The position numbers and the translations under genes were made by a program. A stretch of 40,411 nt of DNA from Thermoprotei archaeon. Lineage in GTDB: Archaea; Thermoproteota; Thermoprotei; Thermofilales; B20-G17. The notes beneath the pieces were generated by a model. The model did not search any database, was not told the origin of the DNA, and saw only the letters and a list, made by a program, of their open reading frames with translations. The stretch is from assembly GCA_003650785.1 (NCBI GenBank), contig QMRW01000002.1:1-40411 (forward strand), written 5' to 3'. Of this stretch, positions 6,318 to 14,791 are shown in pieces; position 1 is the stretch's first letter; every line of letters starts with the position of its first letter.

Positions 6318-6854
6318 TCACAATTTATATGGAATTTCAAATACTATTTTTTCATAGCCCTCTATTTGGTCTCCTTTCTTTACCCATATTAATAGCGTGT
6401 TTTCTGTAGCCTCATACTCACCACTCATCTGAACCTCTAGTATTCTAACACCACTTGGCATTAACCAGTATACTTCGTAATCGTACTCAGCTACAGTAGC
6501 TTCATATCTATTTTCATAAATATTCATTCCTTCTTCCAATTTTCCCGAGAATCTTATGAAGAATATTATAGAGGGATGTATAAGTTGTCCTCTGAATATT
6601 ATGTCTATGTCCTCTACTGTGGGCTCAGTGATCTCATTATTTATATACACTTCTTCCTCGTCCAGTAGCCCTTGCATGTTTTCCATTAATGATTCCATTT
6701 CAGCTTCTATATCTCCCTCATCCATTAGTCTAGCATAATATAGGGATCTATCCTCGTAATCGAAAATGAGTACCTGAGTTACTTCTCCATAGAGTGTAAG
6801 ATTGAAAATACCTTGAGCGTGTATAGGTCTTAGTTCTTTACCTTCTAGTGCCAT
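6318..6854 (-). CDS. Protein of unknown function (178 aa)
   Basis: I do not recognise this acidic, soluble-looking protein. It has no membrane segment, signal peptide or cysteine cluster. Alternating hydrophobic strands (GIFNLTLYGEVTQVLIFDY, SLYYARL, IDIIFRGQLIHPSIIFFIRFSG, ATVAEYDYEVYWLMP, VRILEVQMSGEYEAT, TLLIWVKKG, EKIVFEIPYKL) suggest a β-rich fold, with one short acidic helix near residues 45-65 (EAEMESLMENMQGLLDEEE). The gene is divergent from the FUN14-like gene 49 bases away. Start ATG at 6854. It is read as a genuine gene because it is long, in typical codon use, and no alternative frame covers the region. Confidence 0.65.
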   Translation of the reverse strand: MALEGKELRPIHAQGIFNLTLYGEVTQVLIFDYEDRSLYYARLMDEGDIEAEMESLMENMQGLLDEEEVYINNEITEPTVEDIDIIFRGQLIHPSIIFFIRFSGKLEEGMNIYENRYEATVAEYDYEVYWLMPSGVRILEVQMSGEYEATENTLLIWVKKGDQIEGYEKIVFEIPYKL

Positions 6855-6903
6855 ACTCTAGATGATGTAAAAAACCTTATATTTTTTGAGGCTAAGCTAA
6901 CTC

Positions 6904-7230
6904 ATGATCCCAGGAAGTGGTTATGAGTGGTTATTACCCATTGTAGTAAGTGGTGGTGGAGGATTTGTCATGGGATTTATTGTAGGGTATGCACTTAAGA
7001 AGTTCTTAAAGCTGGCGATGATAATCCTAGGATTATTCCTAGCACTACTACTTCTACTATGCTATATGGGCATAGTGATGGTAGATTATGAAAAGCTTAT
7101 GTCCTTAATAGCTACTTTACTAGATAATTTGAAGGAAGGTGCTGGAAAATTTGTAAACTGGGCTACTGTTAATATACCTTTCTGGGGATGCTTTTCAGTA
7201 GGCGCTTTATTGGGAATTAAAGTTGGATAG
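6904..7230 (+). CDS. FUN14 family membrane protein
   Basis: This 108-residue small membrane protein resembles the FUN14 family. A Gly-rich first hydrophobic segment (GGGGFVMGFIVGYALKKFLKLAM) is followed by a long second segment (MIILGLFLALLLLLCYMGIVMVDY), an amphipathic helix (YEKLMSLIATLLDNLKEGAGKF) and a third Gly-containing segment (FWGCFSVGALLGIKVG). That matches the FUN14 pattern of a Gly-rich helix that ends G-Y-x-x-K-K. In eukaryotes FUN14 proteins act at mitochondria; the archaeal role is unknown. Its last 24 bases overlap the 3' end of the convergent protease gene. TATA-like CCTTATATTTTT lies about 28 bases before the start. Confidence 0.75.
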   Translation: MIPGSGYEWLLPIVVSGGGGFVMGFIVGYALKKFLKLAMIILGLFLALLLLLCYMGIVMVDYEKLMSLIATLLDNLKEGAGKFVNWATVNIPFWGCFSVGALLGIKVG

Positions 7231-8817
7231 CTCGATCTCCTTATTTAGTATTCTTCCACAGTAATTACATAAAGTAGAGTGCTTCGATATCTTAGCCTTG
7301 CAGAAGGGACATATCTTGTATTCCTCTTTTACTTCTCCTCTACTCCTTAGATAGAGCACTGTAATCACTATAAGGACTATGATTAGTACAAGCATTATAT
7401 ATTCCATGTTAATAGGGAGAACTTCTGTACTGAAACCCATGTTTCTTAAATCACTATATATTCCCGGTCCTCCTACTCTTGCCATTAGTTCAAAAAGTTT
7501 TGATATTGTTTTTACTTCTCTTGTATTTTTTGCTTCTCTAAATAATTTTTTGTAAAACTCTACTCCTCCATACTTATCTCCTATCCTTTTAACAACATAA
7601 TAGGATGCTGAGTAGTACAGTCCCTCATATGGACCACTATGCCATCTTACAACTTCACCTAGGTTTCGAGATACTTCTCTTTTAAATAGCTCTACTCCTT
7701 TTAACCTATCCTCCTCCATTGAGGTAACATTGACATTTATTTTCTTACACACATAGAATGAGAGATATTCAGCTAATCCTTCATGAAACCATCTTAATTG
7801 AGGTGTGGCTTTAATGCCTATTCTTCCCAATGCAACATGAATATATTCATGTATGAGAGCCTGCTCCGGATAGCCTGGCATAAATCTAGTAAGTGCGAGG
7901 TTCAAATTTATGGGACCACTCTCGCCTGTATTTATTACACTACTGTATATGAAACCAAGTCGATCTAACTCTATAAGATCTGGGAGAAAGAACTTGATCT
8001 CGAGGCTCTCAGGAAAATCTTCGAATATTTTCTCTAAAATAGGTTTAGCTCTCTTAAGTATTCTCACCAATTTATCTGTAAAGTCTCTATAAATGGCCGG
8101 TGTCTCGAATACTATAGTAGAATTATCAATCCTATAGTATATTCTCTCGCTTGGTATATCTTCTGATAGTCTATAATTAATGCATATCCGAATTCCTTTA
8201 CTCAGGTATCTCTCAGTAGTGATTCCTTGATATTTTATAACAACAGGAGATCTCAGTATGTATGTTATATTAGCTCTCGTATCATCTGTACTGAAGTGCT
8301 CGGGTATGTGAGGATATATCTTTACATACCTCTTAAAATTACTAAGCAGTATTATTACGCGAACTGTACTATTGTCACTAACTCCTATTAGTGGTGTCAT
8401 AAACCATGCATCGTCCTCTAGTATTAGGGACGCATAGCGAAAGGTGTAATTTATCACCATAGTAACACTCGAGCTAGAGATGTATCTTATTTTCACTAGA
8501 TTGTAGAAGTAGTATTGTTCTTCTTCTTCGATATCCTGTATAATTACAGTCCCCTCTACTACTGTCAAGGTATATTTTTCGTACTTAGGTAGGTACATTA
8601 GACTAGTTCCATTACCATGAGCTCGGAATATTATACGTATCTTAGCGCTTCCATTTTTCATAACATCTATATACCATGTGTACTCTGGATACTTTAAATC
8701 GACTGAAGGTATTGCCTCTACTTGATGAAAACCTTCGATAATTGATAATAATAATGCTAATGCTACTATAAATAAAAGATCTTTTTTACGTGTTGCTACA
8801 TTAACTTCACATTTCAT
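7207..8817 (-). CDS. Membrane-anchored gluzincin metalloprotease with C-terminal zinc ribbon
   Basis: This 536-residue protein has an N-terminal signal/anchor (LLFIVALALLLSIIEG, about residues 14-29), a long β-rich extracellular region, a zinc protease core, one membrane segment (about 471-490) and a cytoplasmic zinc ribbon (CPFC...CNYC, Cys 503, 506, 517, 520). The protease motif is HEYIH at 323-327, with the third ligand Glu346 in WFHEGLAEYL, i.e. HExxH plus 18 residues plus E, the gluzincin (peptidase MA, M1/M4-like) arrangement. The catalytic domain should face outside, as a cell-surface protease. Substrate is unknown. The combination of surface protease and inward-facing zinc ribbon is unusual and could couple the outside to an intracellular partner. 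Start ATG at 8817. Confidence 0.8.
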   Translation of the reverse strand: MKCEVNVATRKKDLLFIVALALLLSIIEGFHQVEAIPSVDLKYPEYTWYIDVMKNGSAKIRIIFRAHGNGTSLMYLPKYEKYTLTVVEGTVIIQDIEEEEQYYFYNLVKIRYISSSSVTMVINYTFRYASLILEDDAWFMTPLIGVSDNSTVRVIILLSNFKRYVKIYPHIPEHFSTDDTRANITYILRSPVVIKYQGITTERYLSKGIRICINYRLSEDIPSERIYYRIDNSTIVFETPAIYRDFTDKLVRILKRAKPILEKIFEDFPESLEIKFFLPDLIELDRLGFIYSSVINTGESGPINLNLALTRFMPGYPEQALIHEYIHVALGRIGIKATPQLRWFHEGLAEYLSFYVCKKINVNVTSMEEDRLKGVELFKREVSRNLGEVVRWHSGPYEGLYYSASYYVVKRIGDKYGGVEFYKKLFREAKNTREVKTISKLFELMARVGGPGIYSDLRNMGFSTEVLPINMEYIMLVLIIVLIVITVLYLRSRGEVKEEYKICPFCKAKISKHSTLCNYCGRILNKEIELSNFNSQ

Positions 8818-8913
8818 TATCTCACTTATGTGATATAATCCTCTAGGACTCTATATTAATGTTATTAACTAATGATTGGCGCTTTCCAGTAGGTTTATCT
8901 TTTACTGAAAACT

Positions 8914-9729
8914 TCACTTTACTAGTGGTTTTAGGAATTTTATAGCCTCTTTAGCTTTTTCCTCGGGAGGTATTCTTCTGAAATCCTCAATAGAGAGATA
9001 GCCTCTAAAGCCTATACCTTTAAGTAATAGCACTACTTCCCTCCAGTCAAGTATTCCACTATCGAGTGGAGCTGGAACATACTTTCGAGGATTATTAGGA
9101 TCGTGCTCGTAGTTCTTCACATGAACATGCTTAATATACTCCTTAAGTATATCCACCTGAACTCTAGGTGGCTCCCATCCTTCCCAGACAGCATTTCCTG
9201 GATCGTAAAGTACTCCTATGATTGTAGGCTCTAGGCCTCTTATGAGATCTATTATTATTCCAGCTGAGGAGGCTATACATCCTCCTCCATGCTGTTCTAG
9301 TATTGGCATAGCTTGTAGTGCTCTTTTCTTCAGTTCTTTTGCAAGATCTATTGCTTGCTTTCTAAATGCTTTTCTTATTCCCTCATACCCTCTTTCTGAA
9401 CTATATCCTGCAGCTTGTACCCTGAAGTATGGTGCCTCGAGTATTTCTGCAACTTCAGCAACTTTCAGAGCCATTTTCCTATTGACTACCCACTCTTCCT
9501 CTACAACTCCTAATTTTACATAGGAAGCTAATGCTGAGACCTCGAGTCCTAGGTCTTCTATATACTTCTTAATCTTCCTTACGTATTCTGGCTGGTAATC
9601 AATGGGTATGTGTACTCCATCTGTATGAATTCTAATCTCAATACCATCGTATCCTAGTTCCGCTATAACCTGTGCTGATTCCTCTAATGATCTCTCACTA
9701 AATATTAGTGTATACACGGAGAGCTTCAT
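8914..9729 (-). CDS. Sugar phosphate isomerase/epimerase-like TIM barrel
   Basis: This 271-residue protein of the xylose-isomerase-like TIM barrel superfamily (AP endonuclease 2 fold) opens with MKLSVYTLIFSERSLEESAQ. The family pattern is visible in ELGYDGIEIRIH, the metal-ligand strands MPILEQHGGG (Glu), GVLYDPGNAV (Asp), KHVHVKNY (His) and the final GYLSIEDF (Glu). These are the four metal-site positions of the family. It probably isomerises, epimerises or dehydrates a sugar or polyol (e.g. inosose dehydratase-like), but the substrate cannot be read. ATG at 9729 is preferred: a TATA box (GTTATAAAT on the minus strand, near 9752-9760) is about 27 bases upstream, so the message would be leaderless; GTG at 9738 is the alternative. 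Confidence 0.82.
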   Translation of the reverse strand: MKLSVYTLIFSERSLEESAQVIAELGYDGIEIRIHTDGVHIPIDYQPEYVRKIKKYIEDLGLEVSALASYVKLGVVEEEWVVNRKMALKVAEVAEILEAPYFRVQAAGYSSERGYEGIRKAFRKQAIDLAKELKKRALQAMPILEQHGGGCIASSAGIIIDLIRGLEPTIIGVLYDPGNAVWEGWEPPRVQVDILKEYIKHVHVKNYEHDPNNPRKYVPAPLDSGILDWREVVLLLKGIGFRGYLSIEDFRRIPPEEKAKEAIKFLKPLVK

Positions 9730-9765
9730 GATTCTCACTCTAGTGAGATCTATGGATTTATAACT

Positions 9766-10209
9766 TTACCTGCACTCTGTTAGATCTATAAGTTTCATGA
9801 GTATATCTCGTAATCTTCCTTTCACTCTCATATAACTGAGTGGTGGTCTCCAATTGGGTATGAGGGATCTCATATCCTTTAAAGTTATCGCTCTTTTGTA
9901 CTTTTTAGGTTTGACTACTTTAATAGCTAGTACATGCTTATGTCCTCTTATGTATGGTATATCTCTTTCATCTACTCCTGAGCTAGGTATTGCTTTCACG
10001 TATTCCCAAATAGTACTGAACTCCCCTACTATCACTTCTCCAGCTATGAACTCTCCTACTATAGCCTTCACAGGATTTGAAGCATACATAATAATTCTAT
10101 CTCCCTGTTTTATAGTGAATATCTTCTTCCTTAACTCGAATGCCTTCCTCCCTTCAAGTATTTGATAAGCGAATACAGGCTTAAATGACATCAATATAAT
10201 ATCACTCAA
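9766..10209 (-). CDS. ASCH-domain protein
   Basis: This 147-residue protein has an ASCH domain, a PUA-like β-barrel fold that binds RNA or modified nucleotides. The opening ILMSFKPVFAYQILEGRKAFELRKKIF is the ASCH signature (strand, helix, then the E-L-R-K-K basic motif), followed by GDRIIMYASNPVKAIVGEF and VIVGEF strands. The C-terminal third (VVKPKKYKRAITLKDMRSLI) is basic. The TTG start at 10209 has a good ribosome site (GAGAGGAAG) just upstream; ATG at 10191 would remove six residues. The gene is divergent from rpoP. The function is inferred from fold only; archaeal ASCH proteins are mostly uncharacterised. Confidence 0.8.
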   Translation of the reverse strand: MSDIILMSFKPVFAYQILEGRKAFELRKKIFTIKQGDRIIMYASNPVKAIVGEFIAGEVIVGEFSTIWEYVKAIPSSGVDERDIPYIRGHKHVLAIKVVKPKKYKRAITLKDMRSLIPNWRPPLSYMRVKGRLRDILMKLIDLTECR

Positions 10210-10316
10210 ACTTCCTCTCCCTTTTCAAGAGTTCTATCGGTTATTAAACTATTAGTTTCTAATAGCAGACCAAGCCGTTACTTGAATAGGCGGTATAGTG
10301 CTAGTCTAGAGAGAGG

Positions 10317-10325
10317 TTTAAATAT
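10317..10325 (+). promoter_or_regulatory. TATA box of rpoP
   Basis: TTTAAATAT is centred about 23 bases before the ATG at 10344. This spacing decides the start of rpoP: upstream TTG 10326 would lie inside the promoter, so a leaderless message from about 10344 is the consistent reading. Confidence 0.55.
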
Positions 10326-10343
10326 TTGAGCTATGTAGGCTTC

Positions 10344-10514
10344 ATGGTGAATGAGTTGGGACTAGAGGTAAAGCACTATATCTGTATGCGGTGTAAGCGG
10401 AGATTTAGTTGGAATGAGATGTTGTACCTCCCAGGTATTCGATGCCCTTATTGTGGACAGAGAATAATAGCTAAAACTAGACCTCTTGTAGCAAAAAGAG
10501 TGAAAGCTATTTAA
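10344..10514 (+). CDS. rpoP: DNA-directed RNA polymerase subunit P (Rpo12)
   Basis: This small zinc-ribbon subunit of archaeal RNA polymerase is the homologue of eukaryotic RPB12. The motif YICMRCKRRFSWNEM followed by GIRCPYCGQRIIAKTRP gives the four zinc cysteines (CxxC...CxxC). I place the start at ATG 10344 because the TATA box (10317-10325) would otherwise overlap the coding region; this leaves 56 residues, close to the usual 48-50. The gene ends in a basic tail (LVAKRVKAI) and its last 8 bases overlap the end of the convergent agmatinase gene. Confidence 0.92.
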   Translation: MVNELGLEVKHYICMRCKRRFSWNEMLYLPGIRCPYCGQRIIAKTRPLVAKRVKAI

Positions 10515-11394
10515 TTCTACTATGAATTCCACTTATGAGTTCGTATATTATCCTAGCAGCCGTAGATGAAGTTATGTTGTTTATATCATAGGGCGGATAG
10601 GTCTCAACTACGTCAAAGCCTACTATACTGCTAGAGAGTATAGTGTGTAAGATGTACATAAATTCCCTGAAGTTATATCCTCCTGGTTCAGGATTACCCA
10701 CTCCTGGAGCAATGGAGGGATCTAGGACATCCATATCTATCGAAATATAGACCTTTTTCACTCTTCCCATGAACTGACGTACTTCATGCATAACCTCTTT
10801 AGTAGGGCTGTATATAGGAATATAGCTTAGTTTCTTTTCTATTTTCACGAACTCCAATTCTTCAGTTGATACTCCTCTAACTCCTACAATCAATATCTCG
10901 TCTACTCCTCTTAACTCTACTATTCTTCTAATGACTGTTGCATGTGTAAATTTATACCCTGGTGGGTATTCATCTCTTAAATCTAAGTGTGCATCGAACA
11001 CCAGTAGCCCTATACTACCGTGTTGTTTAGTGAGTACTTTGACTATAGGTAACGTTATAAGATGCTCTCCACCTATAGCCACTACCGTCTTATGTCCATC
11101 CAGTATCTCCATCATAGTCTCTTCGATAATATTAAGACTTTTGATCGGATCGAGATCATAAACTGTGATATCGCCTATATCACATACACTTAGTTTCTCG
11201 AAATCGACTCCGTATCTTAATGAATAGCTCTCTAAATGCATAGATTCCTTTCTTATACTCTCTGGTGCAAATTTAGTCCCATGGATTCTCGATACTGTAG
11301 AGTCGAGGGGTATTCCTACTATTATGGAAAGTGCTCTATTCACCTCGACAGATTTACCACAGAACTTTACACTAGGCTCACTAAGGTAGAACAT
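10507..11394 (-). CDS. speB: Agmatinase / arginase family ureohydrolase
   Basis: This protein of about 295 residues belongs to the binuclear manganese ureohydrolase family, which hydrolyses agmatine, arginine or related guanidino compounds. Metal-ligand motifs are visible in order: GGEHLITLP (normally GGDHS), FDAHLDLRDEY with YKFTHATVIRRI, and SIDMDVLDPSIAPG. The remaining core GNPEPGGYNFREF is typical of agmatinase. In archaea agmatinase makes putrescine for polyamines. The GGEH in place of GGDH is a modest oddity of the first motif. ATG at 11394 is preferred, TTG at 11403 being the alternative; a TATA box (ATATAA, near 11428-11437) suits either. Divergent from glyS. Confidence 0.85.
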   Translation of the reverse strand: MFYLSEPSVKFCGKSVEVNRALSIIVGIPLDSTVSRIHGTKFAPESIRKESMHLESYSLRYGVDFEKLSVCDIGDITVYDLDPIKSLNIIEETMMEILDGHKTVVAIGGEHLITLPIVKVLTKQHGSIGLLVFDAHLDLRDEYPPGYKFTHATVIRRIVELRGVDEILIVGVRGVSTEELEFVKIEKKLSYIPIYSPTKEVMHEVRQFMGRVKKVYISIDMDVLDPSIAPGVGNPEPGGYNFREFMYILHTILSSSIVGFDVVETYPPYDINNITSSTAARIIYELISGIHSRIK

Positions 11395-11427
11395 TTCACT
11401 CAACCAATCTTGTTGATTAGGGAAATA

Positions 11428-11437
11428 CTATATAAAC
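11428..11437 (-). promoter_or_regulatory. TATA box of the agmatinase gene
   Basis: CTATATAAAC lies about 25-35 bases before the candidate starts at 11403 and 11394 on the minus strand. A separate AT-rich element, ATTTATTAAAA (11451-11461), probably serves glyS on the plus strand. Confidence 0.45.
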
Positions 11438-11490
11438 TGTTCAGGGTGAATTTATTAAAATGTGATTAGAGTAGGTAAGTGGGGTAGTAC

Positions 11491-13260
11491 ATGGACAAGT
11501 ACGAGAAGATAGTACGACTAGCTAGGCGAAGAGGGTTCTTCTGGCAGGCCTTCGAAATATACGGTGGTGTTAGTGGTTTCATGAGCCTAGGACCCCTAGG
11601 AGTAGCTTTAAAGAGGAATATAATGGATAAGTGGAGAAATACGTTCATAGTACCTCATCAAGATTTCATACTGGAAATAGAGACACCTATAGTCTCTCCT
11701 GAAATAGTTTTTAGGGCATCAGGACATTTAGAGCACTTCACTGACTATATTGTAGAATGTTTAGACTGTGGAAGAAAATATAGAGCAGATCACCTCATAG
11801 AGCAAAATACGAGTCTCAAGAATCTGGAAAGATACAGTACAGTCGAGCTCACTAACATGATAAGGAAGTATAACATTAAATGTCCAGAATGTAATGGAAG
11901 GCTAGGAGAAGTAGGAGTCTTCAATTTACTCTTCAAGACTACAATAGGACCTTATAGTGAAAATATAGGCTATTCTAGGCCGGAAGCTGCTCAAGGAATG
12001 TTCATAAACTTTCATAGAATATATCAAATTATGAGAAGAAAATTGCCCTTAGGAATAGCTCAGATAGGTAAGGTTCTAAGAAATGAAATATCACCTAGAC
12101 AGGGACTGATAAGACTTAGAGAATTTACGATCATGGAGTTAGAGTTATTCTTTGATCCTAAGAATCCTCAATGTCCTCTACTGCATAGGGTAGAGGATAT
12201 TAAGCTCAGATTACTGACAGAAGACTTACAGAGAAAAGATATAGAAGAGCCCATAGAAATCAGTGTTAGAGAGGCTGTCGAAGAGGATCTGATAATTAAT
12301 GAGTGGAATGCCTATTTTATGGCACTAGCTAAGGAGTTCATAGAATCTATAGGTGTACCTCCACATAAACAGATGTTCGTTGAAAAACTTCCTGAGGAGA
12401 GGGCTCATTATGCTGCACAGACTTACGATCAAGTAGTCTATGTTGAACGATGGGGGTGGATAGAGGTATCTGGTCATGCCTATAGAACGGATTATGATTT
12501 AAAAGGTCATATAAAGTACAGTGGTAGAGATTTAAGAGCCCATAGAATACTGAAAGTTCCCAAAGTAGTAAGAAGAGTTGAAGTAAAACCAATAATAGAG
12601 ACTTTAAGGGAAGATTTCCGTGACTTAATGCCTCAACTGATTAAGACACTTGGAGATCTAAATGCTGAGGTTGTAGCTATGGAACTTCAGAATAAAGGTT
12701 ACATAGATGTTAAAATATCTGAAGGAAGTTGCTACAGGCTAACCAGAAGACATATTGCAGTAATTACAAAGGAAGAAAAAAGAGGAGTGGAATCTTTTAT
12801 TCCTCATGTTGCAGAGCCATCCTTTGGTGCTGAGAGAGTCCTATACACGGCCTTGGAATACGCTTATTCTGAAAGAGATGGAAGGATAGTCCTTAAGCTT
12901 CCAAGAGATATAGCTCCCATAAAAGCCTCTGTTTTCCCTATAGTTAAGAAGGACGAGTTTATTGAAATTGCCCTGAGAATATATGATAACTTAAAGAGTG
13001 CAAGCATAAGTGTAGTATATGATGATGAAGGCGCTATAGGAAGAAGATATATGCGAGTAGACGAGATAGGAGTCCCCTTCGCTATTACCGTAGATGGCCA
13101 TACTTTAGTAGATGGCACTGTAACTGTTAGAGATAGAGATACATGGCAACAAGTTAGAGTGCATGAGAAGGATTTAGTCAAGTTCATTAAACTTGGATGT
13201 AAAAATCCTAAGCTCTCAATTCATGAAATTTTAGTCACTATTAGTGCTCAGTGCTCTTAG
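11491..13260 (+). CDS. glyS: Glycyl-tRNA synthetase
   Basis: This 589-residue class II synthetase of the archaeal/eukaryotic dimeric type charges tRNA-Gly. It opens with DKYEKIVRLARRRGFFWQAFEIYGG and the motif 1 region GVALKRNIMDKWRN. SGHLEHFTD, the Cys-rich insertion CLDCGRKYR...CPECNGR, RPEAAQGMFINF, motif 2 (LRNEISPRQGLIRLREFTIMELE) and motif 3 (EPSFGAERVLY) follow in order. The C-terminal anticodon-binding domain begins near PRDIAPIKASVFPI. Length is normal for archaea. Start ATG 11491 has a GTGGGG ribosome site. Its last 20 bases overlap the 3' end of the convergent DUF211 gene. Confidence 0.96.
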   Translation: MDKYEKIVRLARRRGFFWQAFEIYGGVSGFMSLGPLGVALKRNIMDKWRNTFIVPHQDFILEIETPIVSPEIVFRASGHLEHFTDYIVECLDCGRKYRADHLIEQNTSLKNLERYSTVELTNMIRKYNIKCPECNGRLGEVGVFNLLFKTTIGPYSENIGYSRPEAAQGMFINFHRIYQIMRRKLPLGIAQIGKVLRNEISPRQGLIRLREFTIMELELFFDPKNPQCPLLHRVEDIKLRLLTEDLQRKDIEEPIEISVREAVEEDLIINEWNAYFMALAKEFIESIGVPPHKQMFVEKLPEERAHYAAQTYDQVVYVERWGWIEVSGHAYRTDYDLKGHIKYSGRDLRAHRILKVPKVVRRVEVKPIIETLREDFRDLMPQLIKTLGDLNAEVVAMELQNKGYIDVKISEGSCYRLTRRHIAVITKEEKRGVESFIPHVAEPSFGAERVLYTALEYAYSERDGRIVLKLPRDIAPIKASVFPIVKKDEFIEIALRIYDNLKSASISVVYDDEGAIGRRYMRVDEIGVPFAITVDGHTLVDGTVTVRDRDTWQQVRVHEKDLVKFIKLGCKNPKLSIHEILVTISAQCS

Positions 13261-13513
13261 CACTTACTTCATCTATACTCCTAACTGCAATACCACCATC
13301 ATTTAGTAGGGCATTTATGCTTTCTATATCCAGCTCTCTCCCTTCTACAGTGATCCTTATGGTTTCGGTTTTAACATCGACCTCTCTGACGGAGATATTG
13401 ACCTCTTCTACACCTTCTAAACTACATAACATTCTAGCCAATTCTACTATTGAAAATTCTCGTGGTTTTAAAGCATCTATTACAAGTCGAACTACCCTTA
13501 TATCTTCAGTCAA
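13241..13513 (-). CDS. DUF211 family protein
   Basis: This 90-residue archaeal DUF211 (COG1888) protein has a ferredoxin-like fold by family knowledge. The pattern RLVIDALKPREFSIVELARML, SLEGVEEVNISVREVD, TETIRITVEGRELDIE and GGIAVRSIDEV is that of the family. The function is unknown; members form oligomers with metal sites in structural work on euryarchaeal homologues. The start is TTG at 13511-13513, supported by a strong ribosome site (GGAGGGGG) just upstream, which itself lies at the end of the membrane-protein gene before it. The two genes are therefore co-transcribed and probably translationally coupled. Confidence 0.85.
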   Translation of the reverse strand: MTEDIRVVRLVIDALKPREFSIVELARMLCSLEGVEEVNISVREVDVKTETIRITVEGRELDIESINALLNDGGIAVRSIDEVSAKSTEH

Positions 13514-13514
13514 A

Positions 13515-14225
13515 TTATCCCCCTCCTACAACGTTGAGGAGGACTACTGTAAGAAGACCCACTATCAATCCTGATAATAGCATAAGTATACCGTACTTCA
13601 GTATGTTTTCCTCGGAGAGCCTTGCTAAGAATACTCCTAATGAGAATAGAGATACTCCTATTATGACAATAGAGAGTCCTAGTGCTAACTCAGGATGCAA
13701 CATACCATACATGGTGAGGATGAAGGGGCTTACTGAAATTAGTGAAAATAGAAGAGGAGCTGTTGCATCAATTGCCGCAGCTAGAATTGTCGTCGTGTTT
13801 ACGGCTCTCTCTAATATGGATCCACCAAGATCCATGAACATGGATTTCTCTAAATCCTTTATTTCCCTCAATCGCTCTGCTCTTTCTGTCAGTAATGCTC
13901 CACTGAAACCGGATACGGCCATAGCTAGGCTTGCTCCAATGGATGCATACACTATTATCCTTGCATCTATGGTACCACTCATATAGGATCCTAATATTAT
14001 ACCAAAGACTGTTAGAATTCCATCAAATCCATTCATTACGAAGTATCTCCTAAGAATGCCACTAGCGTTCATAAGCCTGAGATGGATGCCTATTTTCTCC
14101 CTAAGGCTATTACTCAGTATTCTTCGGTAATAATGTTCTATGGTATCTCTTCTATTCTTAAGGAAATCGTTTCTACTAGATGAACTCTCATCCATATCCT
14201 GTTCTCTATATTTGTAGGGTATCAC
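13515..14225 (-). CDS. VIT/CCC1-like membrane protein (TIGR00267 type)
   Basis: This 236-residue membrane protein resembles the CCC1/VIT family (iron or manganese transport into compartments in eukaryotes) in its TIGR00267 archaeal branch. After a charged N-terminal stretch of about 60 residues come FVMNGFDGILTVFGIILGSYM, SIGASLAMAVSGFSGALLTERAER (the conserved G-F-S-G and E-R motif) and three further hydrophobic segments in the C-terminal half. The helical acidic stretch ERAERLREIKDLEKSM corresponds to the cytoplasmic metal-handling region of the family. It starts with GTG at 14225. It is followed by DUF211 after 1 base, so a shared operon is likely. The metal specificity is not readable. 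Confidence 0.8.
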   Translation of the reverse strand: MIPYKYREQDMDESSSSRNDFLKNRRDTIEHYYRRILSNSLREKIGIHLRLMNASGILRRYFVMNGFDGILTVFGIILGSYMSGTIDARIIVYASIGASLAMAVSGFSGALLTERAERLREIKDLEKSMFMDLGGSILERAVNTTTILAAAIDATAPLLFSLISVSPFILTMYGMLHPELALGLSIVIIGVSLFSLGVFLARLSEENILKYGILMLLSGLIVGLLTVVLLNVVGGG

Positions 14226-14268
14226 ACTATTAAACTTATTCCTCCTAATGTAATACTAGTCAACTAGT

Positions 14269-14679
14269 CTATCTCCTATGTCTCAGTAGTACTCTAAGTC
14301 CACTAAGATCTACTTCAATACCTAGTTCGCCTAGTAAATATATCATTTCAGGAAGAACTTGAATCAAGTACTCCTCTGAGACTGTATGTGCCATTGTACA
14401 TTCATTATCTACAGTTATTATGTTATCCTCGATGAAATATACTATAGGATATATTCTACACCCTTTCGGTCTCCAGCGATATATATTACATTTCCTAGTA
14501 TTTGGATTGTAAAAAACACAATGGTCATTTATGTTCTTCAATCTGAGTAGACCATCCTTAGATATCACTGAGAATTCCTTCAATTTATAGCCTAATTTGG
14601 TTATACGTAATATATCTGTCGGTCCTAGTACCATCTGAGTTTTTACACAACATTTACCACATCTAATGCATTTAAACAT
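14269..14679 (-). CDS. YkgJ-type cysteine-cluster protein
   Basis: This 136-residue protein has the YkgJ/UPF0153 cysteine signature. It opens FKCIRCGKCCVKT (C-x2-C-x2-CC), continues with VLGPTDILRITK, then CVFYNPNTRKCNIYRWRPKGCRIYP, which supplies the remaining cysteines. The family binds zinc or an iron-sulfur cluster; its exact role is unknown. Length is typical for archaeal members. Start ATG at 14677-14679. The gene is divergent from the GH-like gene at 14792; an 8-bp inverted repeat lies between them (14708-14733). Confidence 0.82.
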   Translation of the reverse strand: MFKCIRCGKCCVKTQMVLGPTDILRITKLGYKLKEFSVISKDGLLRLKNINDHCVFYNPNTRKCNIYRWRPKGCRIYPIVYFIEDNIITVDNECTMAHTVSEEYLIQVLPEMIYLLGELGIEVDLSGLRVLLRHRR

Positions 14680-14707
14680 ATAATCTCAATAAGTAATTAT
14701 GATCATG

Positions 14708-14733
14708 GACTATTATTATTAACTGTAATAGTC
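14708..14733. repeat. Dyad in divergent intergenic region
   Basis: GACTATTA (14708-14715) and TAATAGTC (14726-14733) are perfect inverted 8-bp arms around a 10-base loop. They lie between divergent starts at 14679 (minus) and 14792 (plus), where a regulator could control both genes. Hairpin formation is an alternative. Confidence 0.45.
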
Positions 14734-14791
14734 AAGTTCACATAGACTATCCTCGATTACCTGAGAGTAATCCTTATATTACTGCTGTACA

